A DNA stretch of 64,000 bases from Artemisia argyi. Taxonomy: Eukaryota; Streptophyta; Magnoliopsida; Asterales; Asteraceae. A model generated the notes under the pieces. It saw only the letters and a program-made list of their open reading frames with translations, was not told the origin of the DNA and made no database searches. The stretch spans positions 100,640,147-100,704,146 of the forward strand of contig CM060697.1 of the NCBI GenBank assembly GCA_030686995.1. The letters are read 5' to 3'. The number at the start of each line of letters is the position of its first letter. Position 1 is the first letter of the stretch. Shown piece by piece: positions 26,801 to 37,618 of the stretch. A program made the position numbers and the translations under genes.

Positions 26801-28230
26801 TGATGAGGCGAAAAATGATCCGTTTTTAGGGGGTCATTTAAGCCCGAATTCGAATTTATTTGATCAAATATTGCCCTAAATCGTTCCTTTTGTGATTTTA
26901 GGTACTTTGGGAGTGAAATCTGGAAAAGGAAGCAATTCGGACGTTTTTTGAGCATAAAAGTGAAGAAAACGCCAAAGTCTTAATTTTCCATGCTGGGAAC
27001 AGTAGGTGACGGCGTCAAGAGTAACTCTCTGACGGTGTCAAGAGTAACTCTCTGACGGCGTCAAGAGCAAAATTCCATGACGACCCAGTACAGATTTGAC
27101 GGCGTCACGAAGGAAGGGCGTCAAGAGTAAAAGTCATGACGGCCTGGAAATGATTAAGTCTTGACGGCGTCAAATGTAGATCAAGGCAGTCCGAGAAGAG
27201 TTTTGGCGGCGAGGTGACGGCGTCACAATGTTGGTCTTGACGCCGTCAGACCCCTTTTCCTATATATAGTTTTCTAATTTTCACATTAAAAAAGAGAAGT
27301 TTTGGAGAAACCCTAAGTAAGATTTTGGTGCGAATTTTACAGGTTTTTCAAGGGTTCCAAACCCTTGATACCTTTCATGTGTAATTGAGATAAGTGTTCT
27401 TTTAATTCAATCAATATGTCTATATGTTGGTTGTCTATATCTTGTTCTTGTCTTAATTCCATCATGCTAGGCTAGATCTATCTTGTGTTTTCTTGGATCT
27501 AATGAAACCTAGATGTTAATTATGTGTTGATTACTTGTTTATACTTGTCTTGGATGAATGATTTATATGTTAGGCTTAAGAAAACTGGCAGATCTCCAAT
27601 TGGTAACATGCTTGAACGTCTTAAGAAACATGAACCGATGCGCACTAGGTCTTTATTGGTTGTATTTAATGCATGAGCCACTGTTTACAATCCCTATAGT
27701 TGTGCTGGGCATGGTGTAGGAGGAGATAAGAGCTCATAGAATTGGGGAGTTAAGTGTGCCACCCCATGAATGGTATTAAGGAATATGATCCGTCATCCAT
27801 GCAATTATAACCAGTAATTAACGTGTAAAAGATGTCTAGGGAGTAGTGAAATCTAAGTAAACACATTTTCTCCACTTATTGCTCACAACTTTAGTATAAT
27901 TTAGTTTATTTTCATTTCTAGTATTTTATTTTGATTGCATCTTTAGTATTGGGTTAGTTGATTAGCAACTAATTCCACCCAAATCCTTCAAATCCGAGAT
28001 TTTTACTTGCTTTCTAAAAAATATAAAAATACAAAAATAATCATCCCTCACCTTTAGAACTAGTATTTAGGCTTTCTAATCCTAGCGACACTATTCCTAA
28101 GCTGAACGATCAATCCCCTGGTACTTGTCACTATACTATACTACAACGATCAGGTACACTGTCTGGTGGGGGTTGTAAGCTTCTCAAGATCCCTTGAGAG
28201 GTAAAACCTGGCGCAATTCCCACGTCATCA
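26801..28230 (+). repeat. 3' LTR of element B
   Basis: 1,430 bp. It is longer than the 5' LTR by one 23-bp unit, because the block TGACGGYGTCAAGAGTAACT... is present twice at 27007-27052 but once at 20661. Confidence 0.95.
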
Positions 28231-28235
28231 GTTAG

Positions 28236-28566
28236 TTAATGTCCCAGGTAGGTAACTAAATCCTATTAAATATAGGAATATATGTCACTTACACAACTGG
28301 TATCCACTCCTTGGGCCCCCACATCTCTCTCACCAAACACCACTGAGCCTTAAATGCTCCCTCACACACAAAAGTTGTGATGATTTTTACTCTGCAAAAG
28401 TGCATTATTTGCAGAGCCGCACAACTGTTCACCCACGATGTGAGAGAAAATAGGGTAATGGGAATCGTGATATTTAATGCGGATATCAAACCAACATTAT
28501 TATGCCGTTTCGGTTAAATAAATTAAACCTTTGGTATCCGCAACATCACTACCCTAATTCACACCC
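28236..28566 (+). other. A's pol-env spacer, right part
   Basis: Non-coding sequence between B's insertion point and the TATA box of the env-position gene. It is a candidate upstream promoter region and contains no recognised ORF apart from the artefactual upstream extension that starts at 28502. Confidence 0.55.
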
Positions 28567-28574
28567 TATAAATA
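28567..28574 (+). promoter_or_regulatory. Candidate internal TATA box for A's env-position gene
   Basis: CCCTATAAATACCCCC is a strong TATA match 145 bases upstream of ATG 28712, in a CA-rich setting like a plant core promoter. It resembles the TATA of A's own LTR. It suggests a separate transcript for the downstream ORF; this is inferred. Confidence 0.55.
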
Positions 28575-28711
28575 CCCCCACAAAGAAGAACACACACACG
28601 CTTTTAAAAAAAAATCTTAACAAAACTCTTGCAAAATTATTTCAAGAACTTTTGCTTTCAAAATCTGTGTGTGCTTCTTCTTTATTCAAAACCAGACCTT
28701 TTAAAACTAAA

Positions 28712-31700
28712 ATGGCATCTTCTAAGGTCATAAAATACACACCCAATGTGGAATTCCAAATGGAAAGCGTAGACCTCACCAAAAACAATGTGGTGGGGAA
28801 CTTTGTCTACCCTGAAGGGTTCCCTGCTTACAGGGATGTGGTGAAGTTCCTACAAAACTGTTTTCTCACCACCACATTCACAAAGACCCCCTCAGTCATC
28901 TATCATGACTACTTGAGGGAATTTTGGTGCTCAGCGGCGGTTGAAAACCCTGAAGCACCAAAGGAGGCCAAAATTAAGTTCTCAGTGAAGAATGGGACAA
29001 AGTCCCTTGTTCTTGACTACAAAACCTTTGTCAAAGCCACTGGCCTTGACTACACTGAGACTTTTGTTGCCCCACCCACTGAAGAGGAGGTTAAACAACT
29101 CCTCTTAGAACTAGGGCCATATGATAAGAATCATCCTGATGTTGCTCCAGGGGCCCTACTGAACAAAGCCCCCATCATCAAAACATGGTTCCCTGCCCCT
29201 TGGAGGATCCTGATGACATTCGTTATTCAGGTCCTTGGGGGGAATAAGTCCTCAACTGAGCAACTGAACACTACTCAATCAATGATAGTATACTGTCTCA
29301 TTGAGGGTAAAAAGATTGACCTTGGAGAAATTATCTTCAGGGACCTCATAGGCAAATTGGGTGGGAAGTCTAGGCAAAAACACATGTCTTACCCTAGATT
29401 TATTTCCTGTGCCCATAATGACCTACTAGGGTCTGAGTATATCAAGCATGACAGTGTCGGCTTTGAACCTGATGTCTTGCATAAGGCAAACTACTCACGT
29501 GACCCTAATGAGGTTACACCTGTCACCCTGACCACATACATGCTGACTGCTATCCAGGGTGACAACATTGTTTCACCAATTCCCTCTCCTACCAAAAAGG
29601 TGAAGAGAAAGAAGGGACAGGGGTCCGGGAAGGTGGCTCAACCCAAGCCACTCACCACTGAGACCTCTGCCCCTAAGCCTGACAAAAGGGGGCAACAACA
29701 ACAGACCCTGACTGCTGACACCCTCAGGATCATAAGCCAATCTTTGGCACCAAAACAACGGCCAACGGAGGGCACTGAGACATCACACTCAGTGTCCTCG
29801 GGCGAACCCGTTCCCAAAGGCCCTGCTAGCATAAACAAGTCAGTAGGGTCGGAACCAACTAAACCTTCACATCCTGCTAAAGACTCTGGCAAATCACAAC
29901 CAGAGTATCAGGGAGTAAGGGGTCCTATACCCTCGGTGGAGCAGCACTACTCCACTGAGAAGGGGACCCACAAACAATCACATCCTGCCAAAGGCTCGGG
30001 TAAATCACAACCCAAGCAACAGGGAGTTCTCGCCCCTAAATCTTCGACAGGCCAGCACAAGCCTGTTGAAATGGGGGGCATAACCACTCAGGTGCCTGAT
30101 GAGGACATTCGCCAATCAAAGCTTTTGTCTGAGGGCACAACAACTCATCCCAAAGACTCGGAGGGAAACATACAACCCGCTGATAGGGACACAACAATCA
30201 CGGCTCCTAGTGATGGTACTGAGAAACACCCATCAGTGCCTGAAGGGGTCACGAGGGACAAGGACTCAGAGGGAAACATACCACCCGCTGATATGGAACT
30301 CACAACCAACCCCGAAGGTGCGCATAGCTCGGGAACTGATCCTGAAGACCAGGTAGGTAAAACCCAACCTACCAGATTTGAGGGGTCAGGACCTGGCCAA
30401 AACAAAGGCGAGTCTTCTTATGAAGAGGAGCCGGCTAACCCTTTTTTGCAGATTCAGTCCCTAGCTGAAGCTCAGGCTGTTTTGTACTCTGATGATGAAT
30501 TCAACAGTGATGAGGAAGTCTTCAAGGCCGGAGATGATATGGAGGTTGAGGAGACAGTCCCTGAACCAATACATCAGTCTCCTCAATCTTTTAACCATGA
30601 CGATGTTGACACTCAGTCCGAGCCAGAGTCCTCAGGAGATGATCAGGCTCCTCTCACTGTGAAGACCTTCACCAAATTCATCAAAAAGATTACTAACATT
30701 TTGTACAGGGGGATCACTGATGAGGTCTTTGACATGCACACTGAACAGGCGGTTCACTTTCACAATCTCAAAGATGTTGTCGAAGACTTCGATGAAGATG
30801 TCAGGGAACAAAATTCCTCAGTCAACCATTCCCTGACACAGATGATCACTCGCCTGAACCAGTTTTTGATAACCCTCAACCAGCTGAATGTAGGGGTTCA
30901 GTCGGTTCAAGAATCAGTCAAGGATGATCCTGAACTCACCAGGAAGCTACTTCAGGCATCCGAGACGTATCAGGTAAACTCAGTGGCTCTCACTAAATTA
31001 CTTGACTTGCTGAAGGGTTCTAATCTTCAGGGTCTCACCACCGCTGTGGAGTCTCTCAAATCTTCCTTCATCAAAATGGAGGAATCAGTGACAGCTCAGT
31101 CCCAAAGGTCTACTTCTCTGGCATGGACCTTGGGATCCAGGATGACAGCTCTTGAAAATGCACAGGCTGCACTTGACTCCAGGGTGTCCATCATTCAACA
31201 GGATACTCGGGAGATCAAGTCTATGATGACCGAAATTTTTCAAGCCTTCAAGGGTGCATCTACTTCTTCAGTACAGCCAACACTTGCCATCACTGACATT
31301 CAGGCAAATGTTGAGGGGGAGAATGCTACTGAAGCCCCTAATACTGTTGAACAAGAAGCTGGACATCCCTCTCACACTGAGGGGGAGCATGTCACTGAAG
31401 CAACACCAATCACTGAAGTTCCACCACAGGAGGAACCAGTCTCCTCTTCTCTCAGACAGGATAGAGGCAAAAGTATTGCTACCACCTCTAGTCCTGAAAA
31501 TGTTCTCAAGCCAGCCTCAACCATGGTCAGATTTGACCCTGATGCACCTATCAGGGTCCCGTTTGAAATCAATGGAGTAGTACAACTTCTCACTCATGAC
31601 GAAATTCAAGCTCACATGGAAAAGACTGAGACACTACTCAAGGTGGCTGAGGAAGAGAGAATGAGCAAGCCTGCTATCATTAAGGTTGTTCATGAGGAAG

Positions 31701-32546
31701 CTGAAAAGATTGGTTTGAATACTGAGGCACTAGAAATTGTACAAGTTGGTGCTGTCTTTAAAAAGGCTCAGGAAGAAGAGCTAAATGCTCTCAAAATGGA
31801 AAGGGAAAACAAGCTCAGGAAGGATGCTCAAATCAGAAAACAACAAGATCGAGAAGTATACTTGGGTGATGAAAGAAAGGTTAAGACCTGAAACCATCAC
31901 TGACGTTCAAATCCACAGAAACACCGATCCTGCAATGGTCACCATCTTCAGGGGACGTGATAAAAGAATAATGGACATCCATAAGCCTTTCAAGTTTGCA
32001 GACTTTGGCATCACTGAGCTTGATGAGCTTCGATCAATCATTGCCAAAAAGAACAATGTTGTAGTACCTAAACTTCTCGAATCACTGAAGGATAGGTACG
32101 ACAGACTGAGAGCAATGCCTGAGGCTCTTAACATTCCCTCACTTTTTCCTGACTCAGTAGAAGAGACTGCTCCATCTAAGGCTTCCAAGAGGAAAAGGAA
32201 GCAAATAGAATTAGAGCCTAAGATCAAGGTACCAGGGTTAGAGTGTGACAGGTCGCTTCCTGAATGGATCACGTTCGTGAACAATGCGGTCCTTGAAGCT
32301 CCTGAAAGAGGCTTGTGCTTCACTGATGAATATGGAAGCTTGGCTTTCCAAAGGTGGTCTGATATGGATAAGGCAGGAATCAAAGCAATGCTCATGTACC
32401 TCATGTTGGCGTCCCTCATTCAGAGTGATGAGAACAAAAGATTCTGCCAGGACTTGTAAGCAATGATCAATGAACATCCTGAAAGACACCTACTCAGATC
32501 AAAGAAAGCAAAGCTTGAAAACCTTGGATACCACCTGAACATCTGA
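28712..32546 (+). pseudogene. Element A env-position ORF (Sirevirus extra gene), one frameshift and one stop
   Basis: I place the start at ATG 28712 (MASSKVIKYTPN), because the 70 upstream codons lie across the TATA box. An N-terminal ~290-residue domain of unknown function is followed by a long Pro/Ser/Thr/Gln/Gly-rich region with two internal repeats of 36-37 residues (SHPAKxSGKSQP near 29867 and 29978; DSEGNIxPAD near 30155 and 30263). A helical, coiled-coil-like region follows (about residues 650-850), then a charged tail. A one-base shift near 31845 moves the frame to 31785-32459. A TAA at 32457 precedes the natural end at 32546. No signal peptide or clear membrane segment is seen. SIRE1-type elements carry an envelope-like ORF in this place, but the role is unproven. 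I recall similar predicted proteins in composite genomes. Confidence 0.75.
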
Positions 32547-32730
32547 TCTGCAACAACTATCTTTTTATTTTTTGTAATTTGTAGGACTTGTAATAACTAT
32601 GAATAAACTTTGATGTTTTGTTTAAAATTATGTGTCCTACTTATAATTACAACAACATTCAGTAAGAGATGAAGACCCCTACCAAATCACACTGAATCAA
32701 GAAACACTTAGGCTATTTGTATGTTCAAAT

Positions 32731-32740
32731 AGGGGGAGAT
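32731..32740 (+). promoter_or_regulatory. Polypurine tract of element A
   Basis: AGGGGGAGAT directly abuts the 3' LTR (TGTTGGGTCA at 32741). It is the expected priming site for plus-strand DNA synthesis. Confidence 0.9.
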
Positions 32741-33788
32741 TGTTGGGTCACTAAATTCCCCAATCTTCTTCTAACAAGGATTTGAACGTAAAATAACCTA
32801 AGTATAAACAAGTCACTGAGTGAACAGTAACTCAGTGAGTCATCTTCAGGATGCTAAGACCGAGCCTAAGAAGAAAGGTTCTCCATTCAGTGAGGCGGAA
32901 CTCAGTGAAGTGTGATCTAAGCCAAGAAGAAGATGATGGGTTCAGTGAGGATGACAATAACTCACTGAACCCCATGACTCCTTGATTCGTTGTGTTTTGG
33001 TGTGTGCAAACAACAATTTATCAAAATATCAACAATTTGTCGTGAGACAAATAAACGTGAAGTAATACGAGTAAACCGTTTAGGAAAACGATTACCTCGC
33101 AAAACTTGTGAAAGTGCATTCAAATTGTGAGACCGGGAAGTGATTTCCCGGGTCGTACCCCAACGAGGTGTGAATGGAAAGCTTCGAATGAGATTTGGAT
33201 TAAAATCTTGTATGATTGGAAAGGTTATTTGGTTTTATGGTACGTTAAACTAACGAATTTGAAAATTAACGAACGAAGGTAAAAATAAATTAACCTAAAG
33301 CAACTAATGATCTAAGAAATACCTAAAAACTACGGGAAAACATAATTAGGTATCGGGAATCCTAAAAACATAAACTAAATTAAAAACGAGACGTTTATTT
33401 TAAAATAATGCGAGAGCGCAAAATAAAACGTGGATTTTAAGCTACAAACTTCCTACGAGTTTACGAATAATTTTCTTACGTACTAAAGGATAAAAGAAAT
33501 TTTTAGAAAAAAGAAAATTAATTTTCCGACTAAAATTCTATTTATTATGAGTTAAAAACTAATTACCACTAGTTAAATTATAATAAATAAACCACTAAGT
33601 ATAAAAATCTAAAACTTTTCTGAAAATTACTTTATGTTATTACAAACTTAAGAAAAATTCTGAATTTGAATAAGCTACTACTAATTAGCTGATAAAGACT
33701 TATTCAGATTTGATAAGCTAAAAATTGTTAAAAGCAAAAACTACTATAAGAGAATTAACTAAGTAAACCAAATGAGAAAAAGTCCCAA

Positions 33789-33866
33789 GGGCATAGTGGT
33801 TGTGGTTTTGTGTGTTACGTTTGGTATGCAGAAGGTCTGGGGTTCGAAACCCACCCAGACTTTTTT
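33789..33866 (+). other. tRNA-like Pol III module (SINE head or tRNA relic)
   Basis: An A-box-like GGGCATAGTGG (33789-33799) is followed 42 bases later by a perfect B-box type sequence GGTTCGAAACC (33841-33851), then by a T6 terminator (33861-33866). The arrangement matches a tRNA-derived SINE head or a degenerate tRNA. No cloverleaf, poly(A) tail or flanking duplication could be established. Confidence 0.5.
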
Positions 33867-35741
33867 GCAATTTTATTTCTCTTTTCTTTTGGTTCTTTCT
33901 AAGTTTCTTTCTTACTCAAACACTGAGACACCAAAAACAATTTGATTTTTTGAAAAACAGAATTTCGCAAATACAATCAAACATTTTCCATTTCAATTGT
34001 CAAATCCATACAGATTCAAATTTAAAAAGTGTTTCTTTATTTTCTCTTGTTTGACTGCAGAACTTAAACACTAAACCAAGAAAGCTTAAACAATGTTGTG
34101 GCAATGTAGTAATAACAAAAATAGCAAGATTAAACTACAAAAGTAGCATTAACAAGAACAATCACAAGAATCTTATCAAATAACAAGACCATCAACAAGG
34201 ATGCAGGCGAGTAGCAGCAGACTATATAAAAAGAACACAAGCAAATGGCTAAATGAGCCAATAAGCTTAAAAAGGGCGGAAGCCACTAGTTTACTAGAAT
34301 TATAGCTGCTAACAACATCAAAGATCAAGGGTAAACAAACAATCCTACTAACTCAGTTTATGAAGCAAAATGAAAAGAGTAGCAGCAGTTCACCACAAGG
34401 GCCAAATGGTGGCAATTTTGGTAATCCTAAAAGCTTGTTACTAACTATAATAAACTAACAAAGGGGCTGAATTAATGAACGAATTAAACTACAGTGATGA
34501 GAGGGAGTCCTAAAAAAATTCTAAGTGACAGAAACAAGCAATTGGATAAGCTTAAAAGCACTAAATAAGCTAATGGTGCCACAGGGCTGCTGAGGTACAA
34601 TAGCCTAGGGGGGGCTACTTCTAAGGCACTAATAAGCTCTAAAAAAAATTCATAAAGTTAAACTAAAATTAGAAACGTTTAATCAAGCTAACAAACTCAC
34701 TAGATAATGATTTTCAGGTCCTAATTATTAAAATAAATAAATAAATAAAAAATAAAAAATAAAAAAATGAGCAAACTAAAAATGGGTTTCAAAGCGGGTT
34801 TCGGGGCAAGTGGTACCTGATGTAGCAGCCTTGAATGGCTGAGTTGCAGCCCACGAATAAGCAAATAAATAAGCTTTAAGACCAAAGATAATCTGAAACA
34901 TGTGAAGCCTAAACTACAAACTATTTGTAAAACCAAAATAAGGCTTTAAATCCTATTGAAGCAGTTCTAAAAATGGGATCTAAAAGGGCTGTTACAGCAG
35001 TAATTGCTATGGGAACATATAATTATTATGAACAAACTACAATCAATTAACAAGCAACTCAGTGGCAAGACAGAGCAAAAGGATGACTTTGGTAGTTGAG
35101 ACAACCTAAACTGAAACTCAGAAGTAATAAAAGATCACCACACTCTTAAGAAGTAGAAACACAATACTAATAAGCAAATTGAAGGAAATATTTTAAAGCA
35201 CTTAATGAAAGAAAACTGAAATTGCATCAATAAAAAAAATAGAGTACATAACAGAAGACATGAACCAAATCCCTACTTTTCTTGAATACTATAACATACT
35301 TAATCGACTGATTACTAAAATCCTAATTCATGACTGCAACATACTAAAAAAGGCTTGACTATTAAAAAACTAAAACAAGATTCAAAAAATTAATACAAGA
35401 CTAAAAAAAACTAATACGAGACTGCCTTCAAGGCTTACAAGACACAACTATTTACACTAGGGTTTTTACTTTGCTCCTTCTTGTGCCTTGTGCTTTTCCA
35501 CTGAGAGGGTTGCTGAGTTGGACAACATGTGCATCTATGAATTCACTTCTCCACCCTTGGATTAATCTTGAACATATCTTAGCCCTTTAACCACGTTTTG
35601 GCGCCCAAATGAGTTGTGGATTGATGACATGGAGGTGTTAGGTAGGATTTGTGAGGAGGGGGAAAGGATAGTGGGATTAGGGTTAGTGTTTGAGAGTGAT
35701 GGGAGGATGGTGATGGTTGTGTTTGGCATATGCAGTCACGT

Positions 35742-35758
35742 GGGGGGGGGGGGGGGGG
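35742..35758 (+). repeat. G17 homopolymer beside a CACGTG G-box
   Basis: Seventeen consecutive G residues immediately overlap a CACGTG palindrome inside insertion H. It could form a G-quadruplex, and its exact length may be an assembly artefact. Confidence 0.85.
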
Positions 35759-36021
35759 AAACTTGGTGATGGGGATGGTTTTCTTTATTTGTGTTTTGAC
35801 CAAGTTAAGAAGAAGATACGTTTTATATTAAAACGTATAAAAGGGTGCGTGAGTTATAAAAGGTTTTAGGGTTAGAGGGAGATGGGCTAGGTGAGGGTGT
35901 TGGGCTAAGTGAGGGTGTTGGGCCATATGGTGGGATTTAGTAAATTTGTGGTGGGTTTGTAAATAACGGATCCGGTTAATATTTTTTTGGTGGATTGTAG
36001 GTTTGTTTTTAATATAAGCCC

Positions 36022-36330
36022 AAGGACCAAATTTGCATAAGCTGAAACTTTGAAGGACCGACGTTGCCAATTTCTGAAAGTTGCTACAAGGACCTCTCTT
36101 GCCAAATTATAATCCCACAAGGACCCTTGATGATAATTTTTAACACCCGGGGACTATTTTTGCCAAATTTCAAACTCCAGGGACCAGTTGTGTAATTTTC
36201 CAAATCTTTTTACCCAAAGACCATTTTTGATTTGTTTTGACTTTTAAAAAGCAAGGGTTGACTTTTCTTTGAAATGACTAACCAGGGACTAGTTTTGTAA
36301 AATTTTGAAAGTTGGGGGACTGAAACTGCC
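36022..36330 (+). repeat. Degenerate ~31-bp periodic repeat
   Basis: AAGGACC-like starts recur at 36022, 36053, 36088, 36119, 36149 and 36179 (spacing 31, 35, 31, 30, 30), often followed by TTGCCAAAT. Further decayed copies lie near 36216, 36294 and 36315. This is a worn tandem array near the 3' end of insertion H. Confidence 0.65.
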
Positions 36331-37582
36331 AATTATGCAAATTTTGTTCGTTTTTCGTTTGTTTTCACTCGTTTTGCATCATAAACATATAAAATACGAT
36401 CTTTGGGATTTTCTTCGTATTTTGGTGCGTTTTTGAGTGTTTTTGATCATTTTGCAGCTCAGATTTGACTAAAAATGATGAGTATTTACACACTCATCAC
36501 TCCTCAACAACTTCATGGTACTGAAGACTGATGACTAGAAGACTGAAGTTTTGGCGGGACTGGGCGGGAAAGTTTGATCTGTTTCACTAAAGTGCTTTAT
36601 CACTTTAAGGTCAAACTTTCCTCAAATGGCTAAAACCAGGCTGTCATCAGAAAGTGCCTTTTGGACTTAACCCAAAGAAGTTTCCCTTGCCAGAGAATAA
36701 AATCTGTCAAGATTTAATTGAGGAACACTTAGGTCCATTGTATAATAGAGTTGTTCACATTTGTGTATAAATAGGTAGCATAAGAGAGGAGTAAAAGTTG
36801 ACAAGTTTGTGCAATTAATGCAAAGCATTCACAAACCACTTTTACTCCTCCAAAGAACAACATAACCCCTGAGATAGCTCAGTGGGTCCTGAAAGTTGTT
36901 ACTCAACATTGATTGAGTTTAGTGAGGAGTCTATACCATACTTGTCGTTTTCAATCCCAAGTGTTATTCCGCAAACACTTGGGTACGATTCTTTTTGATT
37001 AACTTCTAATAAAGAATTAAACGTTGGAAAATATTGTCTCTTATGTTTACGTTTCTTTATTGTTAATCTTTTTATATATCTTTGTTTAATGTCATAGAAC
37101 TTGGTTACTTTAGCTTTGTAGTTATAGTTAACCAAGTAAAAGGACCAACACTAACGCCCAAGCCTGCCACGAGTGGGCTATCATAACAATGATTTGTGCC
37201 GGTATGCTAACGGTTTGGGCTCACGAAAGCCCAAGCCCAAAGTTATTTATAGTTGTGATATGGATATCTCTTATTTAAGGGATATATATCCAAATCGGAC
37301 ATATACCGAAAAGTAAGGCGCACGTATCCAATAAGGATTCCGTGCCTATATAAACAAAACCATAACTCACGTTAAAGGTACGACTCACAACCCTAAACTC
37401 TTCTACATAACCCTAAAATCGATTACTTACTCTCACGCCGGAGGATAATCGTGGGAGACAATCCCACGATAAGCCTAATGGTGTTTGTTTGCTTTCTTAG
37501 TGCGCAGGTTTCAAGCATTAAGATCTAATTGGTACGAGAGCAGGAACCCAAACAAGGAACGCCCAACTTTTGTATCAACAAG

Positions 37583-37600
37583 TGGCGCCATCCGTGGGAC
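37583..37600 (+). promoter_or_regulatory. Primer-binding site of element G
   Basis: TGGCGCCATCCGTGGGAC, two bases after TCAACA, is a typical Ty3/gypsy (Tat-group) PBS. Confidence 0.8.
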
Positions 37601-37618
37601 GCTACACTAAGAACTAGA

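Larger units (their letters stand above)
20455..28230 (+). mobile_element. Element B: Athila/Tat-type gypsy element, internally deleted
   Basis: The element is 7,776 bp, flanked by GTTAG on both sides (20450-20454 and 28231-28235), with TGATGA...TCATCA LTRs of 1,407 and 1,430 bp. The PBS matches tRNA-Asp-type sites. It codes for gag, an aspartic protease and an integrase C-terminal-like segment, but RT, RNase H and the integrase core are absent. It is therefore non-autonomous and would need a helper. I count about 20 substitutions between the LTRs plus one 23-bp tandem-copy difference. Confidence 0.92.
32983..36499. mobile_element. Insertion H: probable 3.5-kb solo LTR
   Basis: This 3,517-bp insertion starts TGATTCG and ends CTCATCA, with CTCCT on both sides (32978-32982 and 36500-36504). 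A's 5' LTR shows the empty site with one CTCCT. TG...CA ends plus a 5-bp duplication indicate an LTR-retrotransposon product. I find no direct terminal repeats, no PBS and no coding frame of note, so a single long LTR left by LTR-LTR recombination is the best reading. The end forms an 8-bp hairpin (TGATGAGT/ACTCATCA). Confidence 0.7.
12268..37150 (+). mobile_element. Element A: Sirevirus-like Ty1/copia retrotransposon with nested insertions
   Basis: The element is bounded by TG...CA LTRs and by the 5-bp target duplication CTAAC at 12263-12267 and 37151-37155. The order is LTR, initiator-Met PBS, gag with zinc knuckles, protease, integrase, RT, RNase H, an env-position ORF, polypurine tract, LTR. 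A long gag and an extra gene after pol are hallmarks of Sireviruses (SIRE1/Maximus group). Removing three later insertions (955 bp, 7.8 kb and 3.5 kb, each with its duplication) leaves about 12.6 kb. The gag-pol frame has three stops and one frameshift, and the env-position gene has one of each, so this copy is dead. I count roughly a dozen differences between the two ~890-bp LTRs. Confidence 0.93.
32741..37150 (+). repeat. 3' LTR of element A, split by insertion H
   Basis: The parts 32741-32982 and 36505-37150 together match the 5' LTR, and the intervening 3.5 kb is foreign. The LTR ends CCAACA and is followed by CTAAC. Confidence 0.93.

Noticed and set aside
31907..32419. 170-codon minus-strand frame
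   Set aside because: Antisense shadow of the env-position gene's C-terminal part.
32983..36499. Helitron interpretation of insertion H, because of the terminal hairpin
   Set aside because: There is no CTRR end and no A-T insertion site, and a clear 5-bp target duplication exists, which Helitrons do not make.
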